From NCBI GenBank assembly GCA_019188255.1, contig JAETXT010000006.1, positions 2,790,001 to 2,854,000 on the forward strand: DNA of 64,000 nt, given 5' to 3'. The notes below the pieces were generated by a model. The model was not told the origin of the DNA. It ran no database searches and worked only from the letters and a program-made list of their open reading frames with translations. Positions within the stretch are counted from its first letter, which is position 1. Each line of letters opens with the position of its first letter. Of this stretch, positions 47,506-58,037 are shown piece by piece. The position numbers were made by a program, and so were the translations under genes. The stretch is from Verticillium longisporum. Taxonomy: Eukaryota; Ascomycota; Sordariomycetes; Glomerellales; Plectosphaerellaceae.

Positions 47506-48350
47506 AGCCCAGCTACCAAGGGGCTTGGGGGGGTCGGGCAGCCCCCCCCCGGGGCTTGGCCCCCGGGTAGAGACATGTACGATGTACCTTACCTACCAGA
47601 TTGGAAAGACGGGATGTGGACAGGCCACCAAGCGTCGAGGGGAAGACGAACAGGGGGAGGGGGCGCTGGAATCGCTGGATCCGTCATCCCAGCCACAGCC
47701 TCCACACCCACGACCCCTGTCCATTCCTGAGACCCGCACTTCCTAAACGCCCGCCGTGGAATTACCGGGAGGAGGTCAGCACAAACTCACCTAACCCACC
47801 CCTTCCCCTTCACTCCCAAAGAACGCTGCGCGGCTTCCCCCAATTTCTTCCTGTCGCCAACTCGATCCTGGCTTGGACGCATCTTCTCGTCTGTAGACTG
47901 ATCAAGACCTCCTCGACCGCCATCAGCATCCCCCCACCTGTGCCTCTCCATCCCTATCTGACATTGCGATCAAGGGGAACGGGCACGACGAGGGTCAATT
48001 CCTTACAGCTGTCAAAGTTTATTTCTCCGTCCTCGTCGCGCCGTTGTCTCGTCCGACCTCGTCGGAGCACATCCTCGGTGCATGGTCTACCAAAAACATC
48101 AGTAGCCATCCCAGACCAGAACGATAGACAGAGGTCAGCTGACGTCTGTCTGGTCTACACTCTCTCCTCACGCCGTCGTTTCTCTCATCAGCTCGAGCAT
48201 CACCGCCGGCTCGCATTGCGATCGCAGTTGTCGATTCGCACCCCAGCCTCGCCGTCGCCCGTCGCGATAGTTCCGTGTCGATCGCTCTCGTAGGCCGAGC
48301 AAGCCTTGACCTGCTTCACCCAAACCTCTGTCCACGACACGATCATTGCC

Positions 48351-51300
48351 ATGGCAAACCATCATCCTTCGCCGACAATGGCGATGCAGGCGCAACATGG
48401 CCCTCCTGGGCCGCCCCCGCCCCCAGGTCCTCCCCAGCAAGGCCAGGGTTTCGCGCCGTCGCGCCAAGCGTCCTTTGTCATAGAAGCCATGTGGATTCAG
48501 GTTGGTAAGTAGATTGGTGACCATTCGTTATCGCCACGAAAGATTAACTGTGGTTTCAGGCACCTGCTGCGAAGTGCTCGGTGATCTCGACGAGGCCATC
48601 TTGGCGTACGAGGCCGCTCTGCGGGCGAATCCCCAGTCCATTCTGGCCATGAACGCCATCAGCTTGATTCTGCGAACCCGCGAGCACTTCGCGAAGGCCG
48701 TCGAATACCTACAGGCTGTTCTCAAGATTGATGCGCACAATGGCGAAGCCTGGGGCAGCCTTGGTACGCAAATCCCAAACCTCGATGCCCTCAGTCCCTC
48801 GGCCTACTAACATGCAGTATAGGTCATTGCTATCTTATGATGGACGATTTGCAACAGGCATATAGCGCGTACCAGAATGCTCTCGTCAACCTACGCAACC
48901 CCAAGGTCAGCTACCGCCAACACTGGATACCGTGCTTGATTCACTGACCTCTCCTCAGGAGCCCCGATTGTGGTATGGCATCGGCATTCTGTACGACCGA
49001 TATGGTTCCCTCGAGCACGCCGAAGAGGCCTTCTCCCAAGTCATGCAGATGGATCCGGCGTTCGAAAAGGCCAACGAGATTTACTTCCGTCTCGGTATAA
49101 TTTACAAACAGCAACAAAAATATGGGCCAAGTCTCGAGGTACGTTCTTCATCCCCACCAAGGCGACATGCCTTACTGACCATCCACTAGTGCTTCAAGTA
49201 CATTGTGTCATCACCGCCTTCCCCCCTGAGCGAGGAAGACATCTTGTTCCAGATCGGCCATGTTCACGAACAGCAGAAGGACGTAAGTTTCGCCATTCAC
49301 AGCAGACCGGAGCACGACTGACATGTATGCACACAGTATGATAGCGCTAAAGCAGCCTACCAGCGCGTCCTCGAGCGCGATCCCAGCCACGCCAAGGTAC
49401 TGCAGCAGCTCGGCTGGCTTCATCACCAGGAGAGCACCAACTACCAAAGTCAAGATCGGGCTATCGAGTTCCTCGAGAAATCAGTCGCTGCCGACCAGAA
49501 CGACGCACAGAGCTGGTACCTTCTCGGACGATGCTACATGTCGCAGCAGAAATATCCCAAGGCGTACGAAGCTTACCAACAAGCCGTCTACCGCGACGGT
49601 CGGAACCCAACCTTCTGGTGCTCGATCGGTGTGCTATACTATCAGATCAATCAGTACAGGGATGCCCTCGATGCTTACTCGCGCGCTATCCGCCTCAACC
49701 CGTTCATCTCAGAGGTCTGGTATGACTTGGGTACTTTGGTAAGCGAATGAACCTTCTCCTCCCGTATGGTACACCCCATCTCACAAAATTGGCAGTACGA
49801 GCCCTGAAACAACTAGATCAGCTACGCCTTGGACGCTTTTCAGCTCGCTGCTGAGCTTGATCCCGCCAATCTTCTCATCTAGGCGGGACTGCAGCTTTTG
49901 CGCAACGGTACCGTCAATGGAGCACCGCTGCCCCGTGCACCTGAGCCATCTGATATCCATGCCGCCTCGTACCAGGTCGGCCCACCGGCACCCCGTGGGC
50001 AGGTTCCGGCCCTCAACAGCAACAGCAGCAGCAGCAGCAGCTCCCGCCGCAGCCTCCTCCTCCGGCGGCCGGCCCCGGCCAGCACTCTTGGGGTCGTCTC
50101 GCGGACATCAACCCTCCTCCCCAGCCGGGCAACCCGTTTGATCAACGAGGAGAGCAGTTCCGCGGCCCTGCGCCCCCGCTTCGTCAGCCAAGCCCTCCTC
50201 GTCAGGAGCAGCACGCGCGCCCTCAGTATCCTGAGACCAGCCGTCCTGGCTCGGTTCGCCGGGGGCCTACTCCCCCTCCTCCTGTCCACTATTCGTCTGG
50301 CCCTCCTCCCCCTCCTCAGTCTCACCAGGCTCCGACCTCGCAGCCGCGGGTGCCTAACCCCAACTATGTCCCTACGCCTTCCTCGGCACAAATGCCATCA
50401 ATGAACCCTGGTCCGAACGGAGGACCGCCACCCAGTCAACCCCCTTCCGCGGTGCCAATAGCCCAAGGCCTGGAGAGCGTCCCATCCACGAGAACCGCAT
50501 GCCTTCGCCCAAGTCGGCTTACCCCCAGCACCAGCCTCCTCCTCCCCCCGCTCCTTATGGACACCACCCAGAGGGACCCGGTACGCCGCTGGAGGGCCCG
50601 CAGCAGCAAGCACCGGCTCTCATGTCAGCCGAACCGGCGCCACGAAGCGAACATGATCGACCAGCGTCAGTTGGACCTAAGCGCATGCGCGAGTGGGAGG
50701 AGGAGTCGACGCACAAGCGTCCCGCCAACGATGAGAGCAGAGCCCGTCTTGACGACGTCCGTCCTCGCAGGCCTTCAACTCCTCCCGGTCCACGCGAGCC
50801 ATATAGGCGAAACTCATCTGAAGCTCGCCGATTCGATGACCAACGTCGCCTCGATGACCAGCGTCGGGCGGACGACCAACGTCGGGTGGACGACCAGCGG
50901 AGGCAAGACGATCAACGGAGGCAAGACGACATGCGTAGAGCCGAGGAACAACAGCGCCAGCCTCAGAACGATGGATATCATCCCTCTGATGCCGCTCACC
51001 ACCCGCCTGGTCAGCCGTTGTCCGCCAACCATCTGCCACCCATGCAAGCGTCAGCCGCACCGATGCAAGGCGTGGTTCACGGCAGCCCTGTCCAGAATGC
51101 GCCGCCTGCTCCTCCATCAAAGGAGTACGCTGCCGCCGAGGAACGTCCTGCACCTGAGCAGGCTCCTCCTGTGCGCTCTGCTGCCCCGAGCGAGCCCGAG
51201 CGGGCTGCTCGCAAGATGGACGTTGATGAAGATTACGACGATAGTGGCGAGGATGAGAAGAAGGTCCCGCCAGCGACCACGAATGGATCAGGCCCCGCGC

Positions 51301-51383
51301 CGGCTGCGGGCGAGACCAAGCCGCCCACAAGCGGCAGCGTCAATGGGTCGTTGGGGCCTCAGCCTAAGGTTGAGTCCACCTAA
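48351..51383 (+). CDS. cyc8: Cyc8/Ssn6 general transcriptional corepressor, with stops and frameshifts
   Basis: This TPR protein partners Tup1 in nuclear repression of many genes. Exons: 48351-48504, 48560-48763, 48823-48905, 48959-49138, 49190-49282, 49337-49738 and 49796-51383; 901 residues when bridged. About ten TPRs span residues 45-410 (EAMWIQVGTCCEVLGDLDEA, AWGSLGHCYLMMDDLQQAYS, LWYGIGILYDRYGSLEHAEE, SWYLLGRCYMSQQKYPKAYE, FWCSIGVLYYQINQYRDALD). The remainder is disordered: a CAG-coded Gln run, Pro-rich parts, six DDQRR repeats and an acidic end (KMDVDEDYDDSGEDEKK). Oddities: exon 7 opens with in-frame TGA (49805), TAG (49814) and TAG (49880), where the family has C-N-N-Q-I and a Lys. 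Frame breaks lie at about 50002 (G missing) and 50440-50444 (C missing). Introns have classic CTACTAAC or similar branch sites. The gene is probably intact in the organism. Confidence 0.95.
50014..50042 (+). repeat. CAG/CAA repeat coding polyglutamine
   Basis: About nine CAG/CAA codons in the cyc8 exon 7 frame that reads P-Q-Q-Q; in the adjacent frame they would read Ser. Confidence 0.9.
50832..50942 (+). repeat. 18-bp coding repeat (X-D-D-Q-R-R)
   Basis: Six tandem 18-bp units within cyc8 encode FDDQRR, LDDQRR, ADDQRR, VDDQRR, QDDQRR and QDDMRR, a charged helix with a 6-residue period. Confidence 0.95.
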
Positions 51384-51974
51384 TGCAAGAATCAAAGGCC
51401 TGACTGGCCGAGTTGTGTTTTCTTTTGTCCGTCTTTCGTACCGATTCCCTTTCATTGCCTTGTATACCACTTCATTATTACAGACCAGCTCTCTCGAGAA
51501 GGCTTTCGTTTGACGAGGACTCGGCGCACGACGGCTTATCTCGACAGTTTCACGAATGAATATAAATCAAAGATCAGTTTCGCTGCTTTCTGTCTACAGG
51601 ACTGAGCTGTGTATGATGTGTGACCAGGAGTGATCTTGTAGTTGGTTGGTCACGTGAGGATAATTGGAGAGACGAACCGTCGGCGGGACGCTAGTGGGCT
51701 CTAGCTCTGACAACTGGACCACTCGCACAGAGCCACCCCACCAAGTCAAGAAAAGTAAGGCACACGTGACTAGGGTACCCGAGCCAGCCGCCAATCGAGT
51801 GCACCAAACACCACTGAGCAGGAGCAAAACTCCAAAGTGGGTCGGTCTAGGGCTTTTTTCTCGCAGTGGCTGCCCTCCCATCTAGTCGTCTTTTGCGAAC
51901 CACCATCTAGACACCCTCTTCCTCATACCTCTCCGATTGATCACCCTCACAACCCACGAGATCAGTCGCCCAAC
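51384..51974. promoter_or_regulatory. cyc8 3' end and rpl3 promoter
   Basis: No gene. The last ~90 bases (CACCCTCTTCCTCATACCTC) are the CT-rich leader typical of highly expressed fungal ribosomal protein genes. Confidence 0.6.
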
Positions 51975-53349
51975 ATGTCTCACCGAAAGTACGAGGCCCC
52001 TCGCCACGGTTCGCTGGCGTATCTGCCGCGCAAGCGTGCCGCCCGTCACCGCGGAAAGGTCAAGTCGTAAGTTGCAACGTTCCCCGGGAAGAAGAATATC
52101 GGCTGGTCCGCTGGAAGAGAAAATCAAAGTCTCTGACATGTCGACTTTCGCGCAGCTTCCCCAAGGATGACCCCAAGAAGCCCGTCCACCTGACGGCCAC
52201 CATGGGCTACAAGGCTGGCATGACCACCATTGTCCGCGACCTCGACCGTCCCGGCGCGAAGGCCCACAAGAAGGAGGTCGTTGAGGCCGTGTCCATCATT
52301 GATACCCCCTGTACGAGCAACGCAGCCCGCTTGGCTTGAGTGCCTATGGCTAACATCTTCTAGATGGTCGTTGTTGGTATCGTGGGCTACATCGAGACTC
52401 CCCGCGGTCTGCGCTCGCTCACCACCGTCTGGGCCGAGCACCTGAGCGACGAGGTCCGTCGTCGCTTCTACAGGAACTGGTACAAGTCCAAGAAGAAGGC
52501 CTTCACCAAGTACGCCAAGAAGCACTCCGAGTCCAGCGGCGCCTCCATCACCCGCGAGATTGAGCGCATCAAGAAGTACTGCTCCGTCGTCCGTGTCCTT
52601 GCCCACACTCAGATCCGCAAGACGCCTCTCAAGCAGAAGAAGGCCCACCTTATGGAGATCCAGGTCAATGGTGGCTCCGTTGCCGACAAGGTCGACTTCG
52701 GCTACGGTCTCTTCGAGAAGGAGGTGTCTGTCGACACCATCTTCGAGCAGGACGAGATGATCGATGTCATCGCCGTTACCAAGGGTAAGGGTTTCAACGG
52801 TGTCACCTCCCGTTGGGGCACCAAGAAGCTTCCTCGCAAGACCCACAAGGGTCTGCGTAAGGTCGCCTGTATCGGTGCCTGGCACCCATCCCACGTCCAG
52901 TGGACTGTTGCCCGTGCTGGTCAGATGGGTTACCACCACCGTACCTCGGTCAACCACAAGGTTTACCGCATCGCCAAGGCCGGTGCCGAGGACAGCGCCT
53001 CCACCGAGCTCGATGTCACCAAGAAGGTCATCACTCCGTACGTTCTCCCCGTTCCACATGTCTCACCAAAAAACGTGTTCGCTAACATGACCCCAGCCTC
53101 GGTGGCTTCGTCCGCTACGGCGAGATCAACAACGACTTCGTCATGGTCAAGGGCTCCATCCCCGGCCCCAAGAAGCGTGTTGTCACTCTCCGCAAGTCCA
53201 TGTTCGTCCACACCTCGCGCCGTGCCAACGAGAAGATCACCCTCAAGTGGATCGATACCTCGTCCGAGTTCGGACACGGCGCCTTCCAGACGCCCGCGGA
53301 GAAGAAGCAGTACCAGGGTACTCTCAAGAAGGACCTCGTCGCTGCGTAA
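51975..53349 (+). CDS. rpl3: cytosolic ribosomal protein L3 (uL3), one frameshift
   Basis: Exons 51975-52066, 52156-52310, 52364-53037 and 53097-53349; 391 residues when bridged. L3 sits at the peptidyl transferase centre of the 60S subunit. The start [20 protein letters not shown] is diagnostic. [80 protein letters not shown] (the central W-finger with the His methylated in yeast) and [20 protein letters not shown] all match the family. It ends [10 protein letters not shown]. Three introns of 89, 53 and 59 nt interrupt it, as is usual for fungal ribosomal protein genes. Exon 2 ends ACCCCCT before GT; joining it to [11 protein letters not shown] needs two more C in the run 52305-52309 to restore D-T-P-P. 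Everything else is intact. Confidence 0.97.
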
Positions 53350-53734
53350 AAAGTCTTTCGACAGCTGGGGGTTTTCTTGTATCTGGGTCATTGCAAAGGC
53401 GTCGAGGGTTCTTTCTCGCGCTTATCGGGACGGTTTGGGGCATTCAAAACGGTTGACTTGAGGAGCCACGAACCCAAGAACGAAGAAAGGAATGATATCC
53501 CATGAATAATGCTTGAGCGTGAAGTGAAAATAATGTGTGTTCTCGAGTGTAACTGATGTGTAATTTGATTATGACGCTGCCCGAAATGCATCTCAACCCA
53601 TATGTTGGACATGAGCATTGTCAGTGTGGGTCATCTGCTCGCCGTGGTGTTGCCCGAGAAATCTGGACCAGTGGGAAGAGGTTGCGTCATTCCACCCAAG
53701 CAAGGCTGCTTGCTGCACCACCCACCCTTCCATC
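53350..53734. other. intergenic 385 bases
   Basis: No gene is seen between rpl3 and the next rightward gene. Confidence 0.6.
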
Positions 53735-54509
53735 ATGGCTGCTGTCTACCTTCCCAAGCTCCCCTCTTCTGCAACAACAATCTCTGCGATACGATTCACG
53801 TCGACACTCCGAAGTATTCCATCTCTCTGCTCGACACGAATAAGAGCTATCTCGCAGTCGCTCATTCCTCTCCAACCTGTCCCTTCTCGATCCCGGCGGA
53901 ACATCGCCACGACCTCTTTCGCAGCCTTCCACGCAACACCCCGCACCATGGGCTCCGACGAAGACTACATGGCTTTCCTCGACAAGGCGAACGAGGACCC
54001 CTCTGCCGGTCGTGCCAAGCAGGCCAGCGCTCCCGGAGGCGGCGCCCAGCTCAAGGCGCAGGACAACGGCGTCGAGGTGCCTGAGGCGATCGCGGCACAG
54101 CTCAAGGGCGGGGACAAGATCTACGTGTCCGAGGCGGACGAGCCCTTCGAGGGCGTCGCGCTCAGCTGGAGCAAGGGGTTGCCTGACGAGGGTAGGTTCT
54201 GCTCTTTCGTCTATACGAACCGGACAATGAGAATGCTAATGCAAGAGTGCAGTACAATTCGCAGAGCTAGTAGAGCACCCAGAGCCGAAAGACGCGGAGG
54301 TTGAGATCCTGGATCCCTTCGACTGGGACTCTGAGGGCAACTACCAGGAGCTGATCGAGGCAGTGAGGGAGGCGAGCAAGGGGAACGATGTGAGGGTGTA
54401 CAAGATTTCGCGAGGCGGGGCGAGGTTTGAGTACTGGGTCCTGACGGCGCTCGGCGAGGGCAAGGATGGCAGATTGGTCGGCGCCAAGGCACTGTCGGTC
54501 GAGTCTTAG
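53735..54509 (+). CDS. unknown, probably mitochondrial protein (237 aa)
   Basis: Exons 53735-54191 and 54253-54509 (61-nt intron, GTAGGT...GTGCAG, phase 1) give 237 residues. The first ~70 residues are rich in Ser, Arg, Ala, Thr and Ile with almost no acids (MAAVYLPKLPSSATTISAIR), a likely matrix presequence. The mature part starts around TMGSDEDYMAFLDKANEDPS. It then has an Ala/Gly/Gln linker, VPEAIAAQLKGGDKIYVSEA, DEPFEGVALSWSKGLPDE, and after the splice VQFAELVEHPEPKDAEVEIL, DPFDWDSEGNYQELIEAVRE and VYKISRGGARFEYWVLTALG. I do not recognise the family by name, though the composition and splice are convincing. An alternative start at Met-72 (53949) would give a cytosolic form. No catalytic motif is evident. 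Confidence 0.82.
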
Positions 54510-55050
54510 ACTAACAATGTTGGGGAGCGGTTGAAAGGTCGATGTCAAGTGTTACTAGCACAAAGTGATGGGTTCGTCGTGGATTTGTTCACACATGTTG
54601 TGCCTTGTCGCAAGACACAGTGATGGCGTCCGGCAGTGTGGTTTCATTTAGCATCACTTCTGGCTAGAAACTCGGAGGAGACGCAGGTTATCATGTACAT
54701 GCAAGACAGTCCGTCCCCGTGGCTTTCTCCATCTTCCAAAACACCATACGTAAATCATCATCTCGACCAGTCTCTCGGTGTGGTCCCCACCCCCAGAAGG
54801 CCTTGGTGGTGGGCCCGGCAGCTGTCCCTCCGCTTATCGCCGTTATCGGGCAAATCGTCTAGCCACGACCCCTCCAACAACTGGCACGTCCGGAAATCTT
54901 TCAACGGCAGTAGACAGCGTCGTAATGAGTCAAAGGTTAACACCGCCTCATCTGCCGCGTACCCCTTAGAGCCTCCCCTCGAGGCCAGATCACCATGGCT
55001 GTTTCTGTAAAACCTCACCCTATGCTAATTGACCCTGAAACCCACTGACC
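54510..55050. other. intergenic, promoter of anthranilate synthase
   Basis: No gene is seen. TGAGTCA-like general amino-acid control sites would be expected for this pathway; the nearest word is ATGAGTCAAA at 54923, about 125 bases before the start. Confidence 0.5.
54924..54930 (+). promoter_or_regulatory. TGAGTCA site, candidate Gcn4/Cpc1 element
   Basis: The exact 7-mer TGAGTCA lies about 125 bases upstream of the anthranilate synthase start. It is the known binding word of the general amino-acid control activator (Gcn4/Cpc1/CpcA), which regulates this gene class in other fungi. A single 7-mer can arise by chance. Confidence 0.5.
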
Positions 55051-56696
55051 ATGTCTTCCCAGCGCGGTGTCATACCCTCACTCGAGACGGTGAGGAGCAT
55101 CGTCGACGCTCCGGCACCATCCTCCGGCAAGAAGCCCAACCTCATTCCTGTCTACCGTCAGATCACCTCCGACCTCATTACCCCGTCAGCTGCCTACTTG
55201 AAGGTGTCGGCCCACAACCCCGACTCGGACTACTCATTTCTCTTCGAAAGCGCCGCCACTGAGCGTGTGGGTCGATACAGCTTCGTCGGTGCTGGGCCAC
55301 GAAAGGTCCTCGCCACAGGTCCTGGCTTTGGTCCAGAATGCGATCCATTGCCAGCCCTCGAGGCTGAGCTTGCCCAGTATACTGTCGCCCATGTTCCAGG
55401 CTTGCAGCTTCCGCCTATGACCGGCGGTGCCATTGGGTATGCGTCATATGATCTCGTCCGATACTTTGAGCCCAAGACGGCGCGGACAATGAAGGATGTT
55501 CTCCAAATCCCCGAGAGCTTGTTCATGCTGTTCGACACGATTGTGGCTTTTGATCGCTTCTATGGCATCATCAAGGTCATCACATTTTTGCATGTTCCCG
55601 AAGATCCCACCCAAATCGAGGCCGTGTACGAAGCCGGCAAGAACACCATCGACGAGCTCGTCGCGGTCCTCAACGCTCCCGATATTCCGCTTCCCGAGCA
55701 GGGCCCCATCAAACTGGGCCACGAATACACCTCCAACATTGGCCAGGCCGGCTACGAGGGCCACGTCCGCGCCCTCAAGAAGCATATCGTCAAGGGCGAC
55801 ATTATCCAGGCCGTGCCCTCCCATCGCCTCGCGCGCCCGACGTCACTGCACCCCTTCAACATATACCGCCACCTGCGCACCGTCAACCCGTCGCCCTACC
55901 TGTTCTACATCAACTGCCGCGACTTCCAGATCGTCGGCGCCTCCCCGGAGCTGCTCGTCAAGTCGGAGAACGGCCGCGTCATCACGCACCCCATCGCCGG
56001 CACCGTCAAGCGCGGGCACACGCCCGAGGAGGACGAGCGCCTCGCCGATGAGCTGCGCAGCTCGCTCAAGGACCGCGCCGAGCACGTCATGCTCGTCGAC
56101 CTCGCGCGCAACGACGTCAACCGCGTCGGCGACCCGCGCACCGTCAAGGTCGACCACCTCATGGTTGTCGAAAAGTTCAGCCACGTCCAGCACCTTGTCA
56201 GCCAGGTCTCGGGCGTGCTGCGCCCGGACCAGTCCCGATTCGCCGCCACCCGCACCATCTCCCCTGCCGGCACCGTCTGCGGCGCCGGCCAGGGTGCGCG
56301 CCATGGAGCACATTGCCGAGCTCGAGGGCGAGAAGCGCGGCGTCTACGCCGGCGCCGTTGGCTACTTTGGCTACGGCGGCCTTGACGACAAGGGCGACGA
56401 CGTCGAGGGCGCCATGGACACGTGCATTGCGTTGAGGACCATGACGGTCAAGGACGGCGTGGCGTACCTGCAAGCCGGTGAGTCTACCTACTCTTCCCTT
56501 TCGCTTTTTCCCACCCCGAGGAAGTCACAACGGTATATGCTAACATGGCCGGTTAGGCGGCGGCATCGTCTTTGACTCAGACGAGACGGACGAGTGGATT
56601 GAGACGATGAACAAGCTCGGCGCGAATATCAACTGTGTCACTACAGCTGAGGAGCTATACTATGAGCAGCAGCAGGAGGAGGCTAGCAAGGCGTAG
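55051..56696 (+). CDS. trp2: anthranilate synthase component I, one frameshift
   Basis: Component I converts chorismate and ammonia (from component II glutaminase) to anthranilate, the first step to tryptophan. Exons 55051-56477 and 56557-56696 (79-nt intron with TGCTAAC) give 521 residues when bridged. Seen: the N-terminal tryptophan-feedback region ([18 protein letters not shown]; the usual LLES motif is FLFES here), [85 protein letters not shown], then [13 protein letters not shown] and the end [18 protein letters not shown]. At 56235-56294 the invariant block (normally F-P-A-G-T-x-S-G-A-P-K) reads [11 protein letters not shown] with several substitutions nearby, followed by one extra base at 56292-56294. 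Correcting it gives [15 protein letters not shown]. This is probably a local consensus error. Confidence 0.95.
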
Positions 56697-56878
56697 AATA
56701 CCAAACTTTCGATTTACCTCCACGATAAGTTGACCAGATTGCATGCGCGGACGCGACAAGGAGGACGGAATTTCGCTTCCTAGGTGCTCCTACCACAGGG
56801 GGGGGGCGGGTGGCTCGGGTGGTTGGACCCACGCAGTTCGGAAAAGATTCTGCCTGCGGCCACCGCCCTCGGCACCAC

Positions 56879-56886
56879 TATAAAGC
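56879..56886 (+). promoter_or_regulatory. TATA-like box CTATAAAG
   Basis: CTATAAAG at 56879 is followed by a CT-rich tract (CTCCTTCTCTTCTTGACC) and an ATG at 56967, an arrangement like a fungal core promoter. It has no recognised gene downstream. Confidence 0.4.
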
Positions 56887-56966
56887 CAGCTCGATTCTCG
56901 TCCTCCTTCTCTTCTTGACCTTCTTTTCCTTTCTTCATACTTACCTTGTTCAGTCGAGAGAAGATC

Positions 56967-57209
56967 ATGAATTTCTCTCGGCAAAGAGGATGGCCTACAT
57001 TGCACAACGTGGAGTCGGCCTCTTTCGATTGTCCTTCGGGGCCATCGTGGGCGGAATTTTTGATTTACAACCTTGTTTTCATTGCTACAGCTGCCTTGCG
57101 CGGCTTGGTGAAGAAGATGCTGCTCGGTCATAAGCTGGTCGGAGCTGGCATGGCGAGGGGGTCTATGGGGCCCGTTCGGCTACTTGCGCGTTGCCTTGAA
57201 AATCTTTAG
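56967..57209 (+). CDS. candidate small protein (80 aa) behind a TATA-like promoter
   Basis: The frame starts MNFSRQRGWPTLHNVESASF and ends ARCLENL. A hydrophobic stretch (AEFLIYNLVFIATAALRGLV) could span a membrane. A second overlapping frame from ATG 56990 reads MAYIAQRGVGLFRLSFGAIV, also partly hydrophobic. The TATA-like box and CT-rich leader make transcription plausible, but no family is recognised. It may be a non-coding or spliced transcript. Confidence 0.28.
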   Translation: MNFSRQRGWPTLHNVESASFDCPSGPSWAEFLIYNLVFIATAALRGLVKKMLLGHKLVGAGMARGSMGPVRLLARCLENL

Positions 57210-58037
57210 ATAGACCTGTCCTGGTGGTTTCAAAGTATCTTCATGATGAACGAAGGCATGGCATTATTTTCAATTGCCATGGCCAATTGATACGATGCGT
57301 GCTTTCTTGCCTTGGACGCGTACTGTCATCATCCCAGTGTTCTTTACGCATTTCTTGTAGCATATGTACGTCAACCACACCAGGGAAGCTGCGTCGTGAC
57401 CACCACATATGTCCGCTTCAGGACGGCACAGCGCGCGCCGTACTGTCAGTGCTACCCACAGGACAACCTAAGTACCTGAATCGGATGAAGACCATGTTGC
57501 CGTGTGAATCTGGAAGACTGGTCAGTTGCTGACGACTTGCCAAAAGTCAGCACGCCATCAGCTCGCGGTCGTGAAGTGCGCCCCAACATCACGACGGCAG
57601 TCGTCGGTCATCACGGTAACTTGATCACAGCATGAGGTGTATAGACTCAATTACTCTATCGGCCTATCATCAGCCGCTGCCTCAGACAGCACGTCCGCAA
57701 CCAGCGTCGGACACGAATCCCGTCTTCGCGCACCCATCAAGTCCCAGCCATAACGCGTAACAGTGGTGCCTCAGACACCTTGCTCATCGCACTCGTGCCA
57801 ACTGCCTCGTGACTCCAATACCGGAACGCCCACAAATCTCCCCGCCAGTATGTCCGCCACACGTCGTATGTACACAAACCCTCTAACGCCATAGTGAAAA
57901 CAGAAACTCAATGACCAACCGCTCCTTTATCTAGGGTATCAGGACCGGGGTATCTACCGAAAAACACACCACACACCAAATAGAACCATGCAATAGGGAC
58001 AGAAAGAAAAGGAATGGGGGCCCAATTATCAGTGGAG

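Larger units (their letters stand above)
42664..48350. other. intergenic 5.7 kb upstream of cyc8
   Basis: This is the longest gene-free stretch in the window. I see no frame with a family match. It contains C runs (45232-45244, 47487-47505), a 26-bp tandem duplication (45831-45882), CCTG-type repeats around 46640-46672 and GAGCTT repeats at 47162-47195. The last ~600 bases are pyrimidine-rich and are the probable 5' leader of cyc8. A GTTAGGTACCTTAGGTAGGG word is at 46701. Confidence 0.5.
56697..58037. other. intergenic 1.3 kb with a small candidate ORF
   Basis: Apart from the 80-codon candidate at 56967-57209, I see nothing coding. The right part (57500-58037) should be the 3' flank of the leftward small secreted protein gene. 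Confidence 0.5.

Noticed and set aside
49796..49890. RIP as the cause of the cyc8 stops
   Set aside because: Only one of the three changes is C to T; the others are transversions, and neighbouring sequence is unmutated.
52124..53059. 311-codon frame on the minus strand
   Set aside because: Antisense to rpl3; a shadow of its GC3-rich codons.
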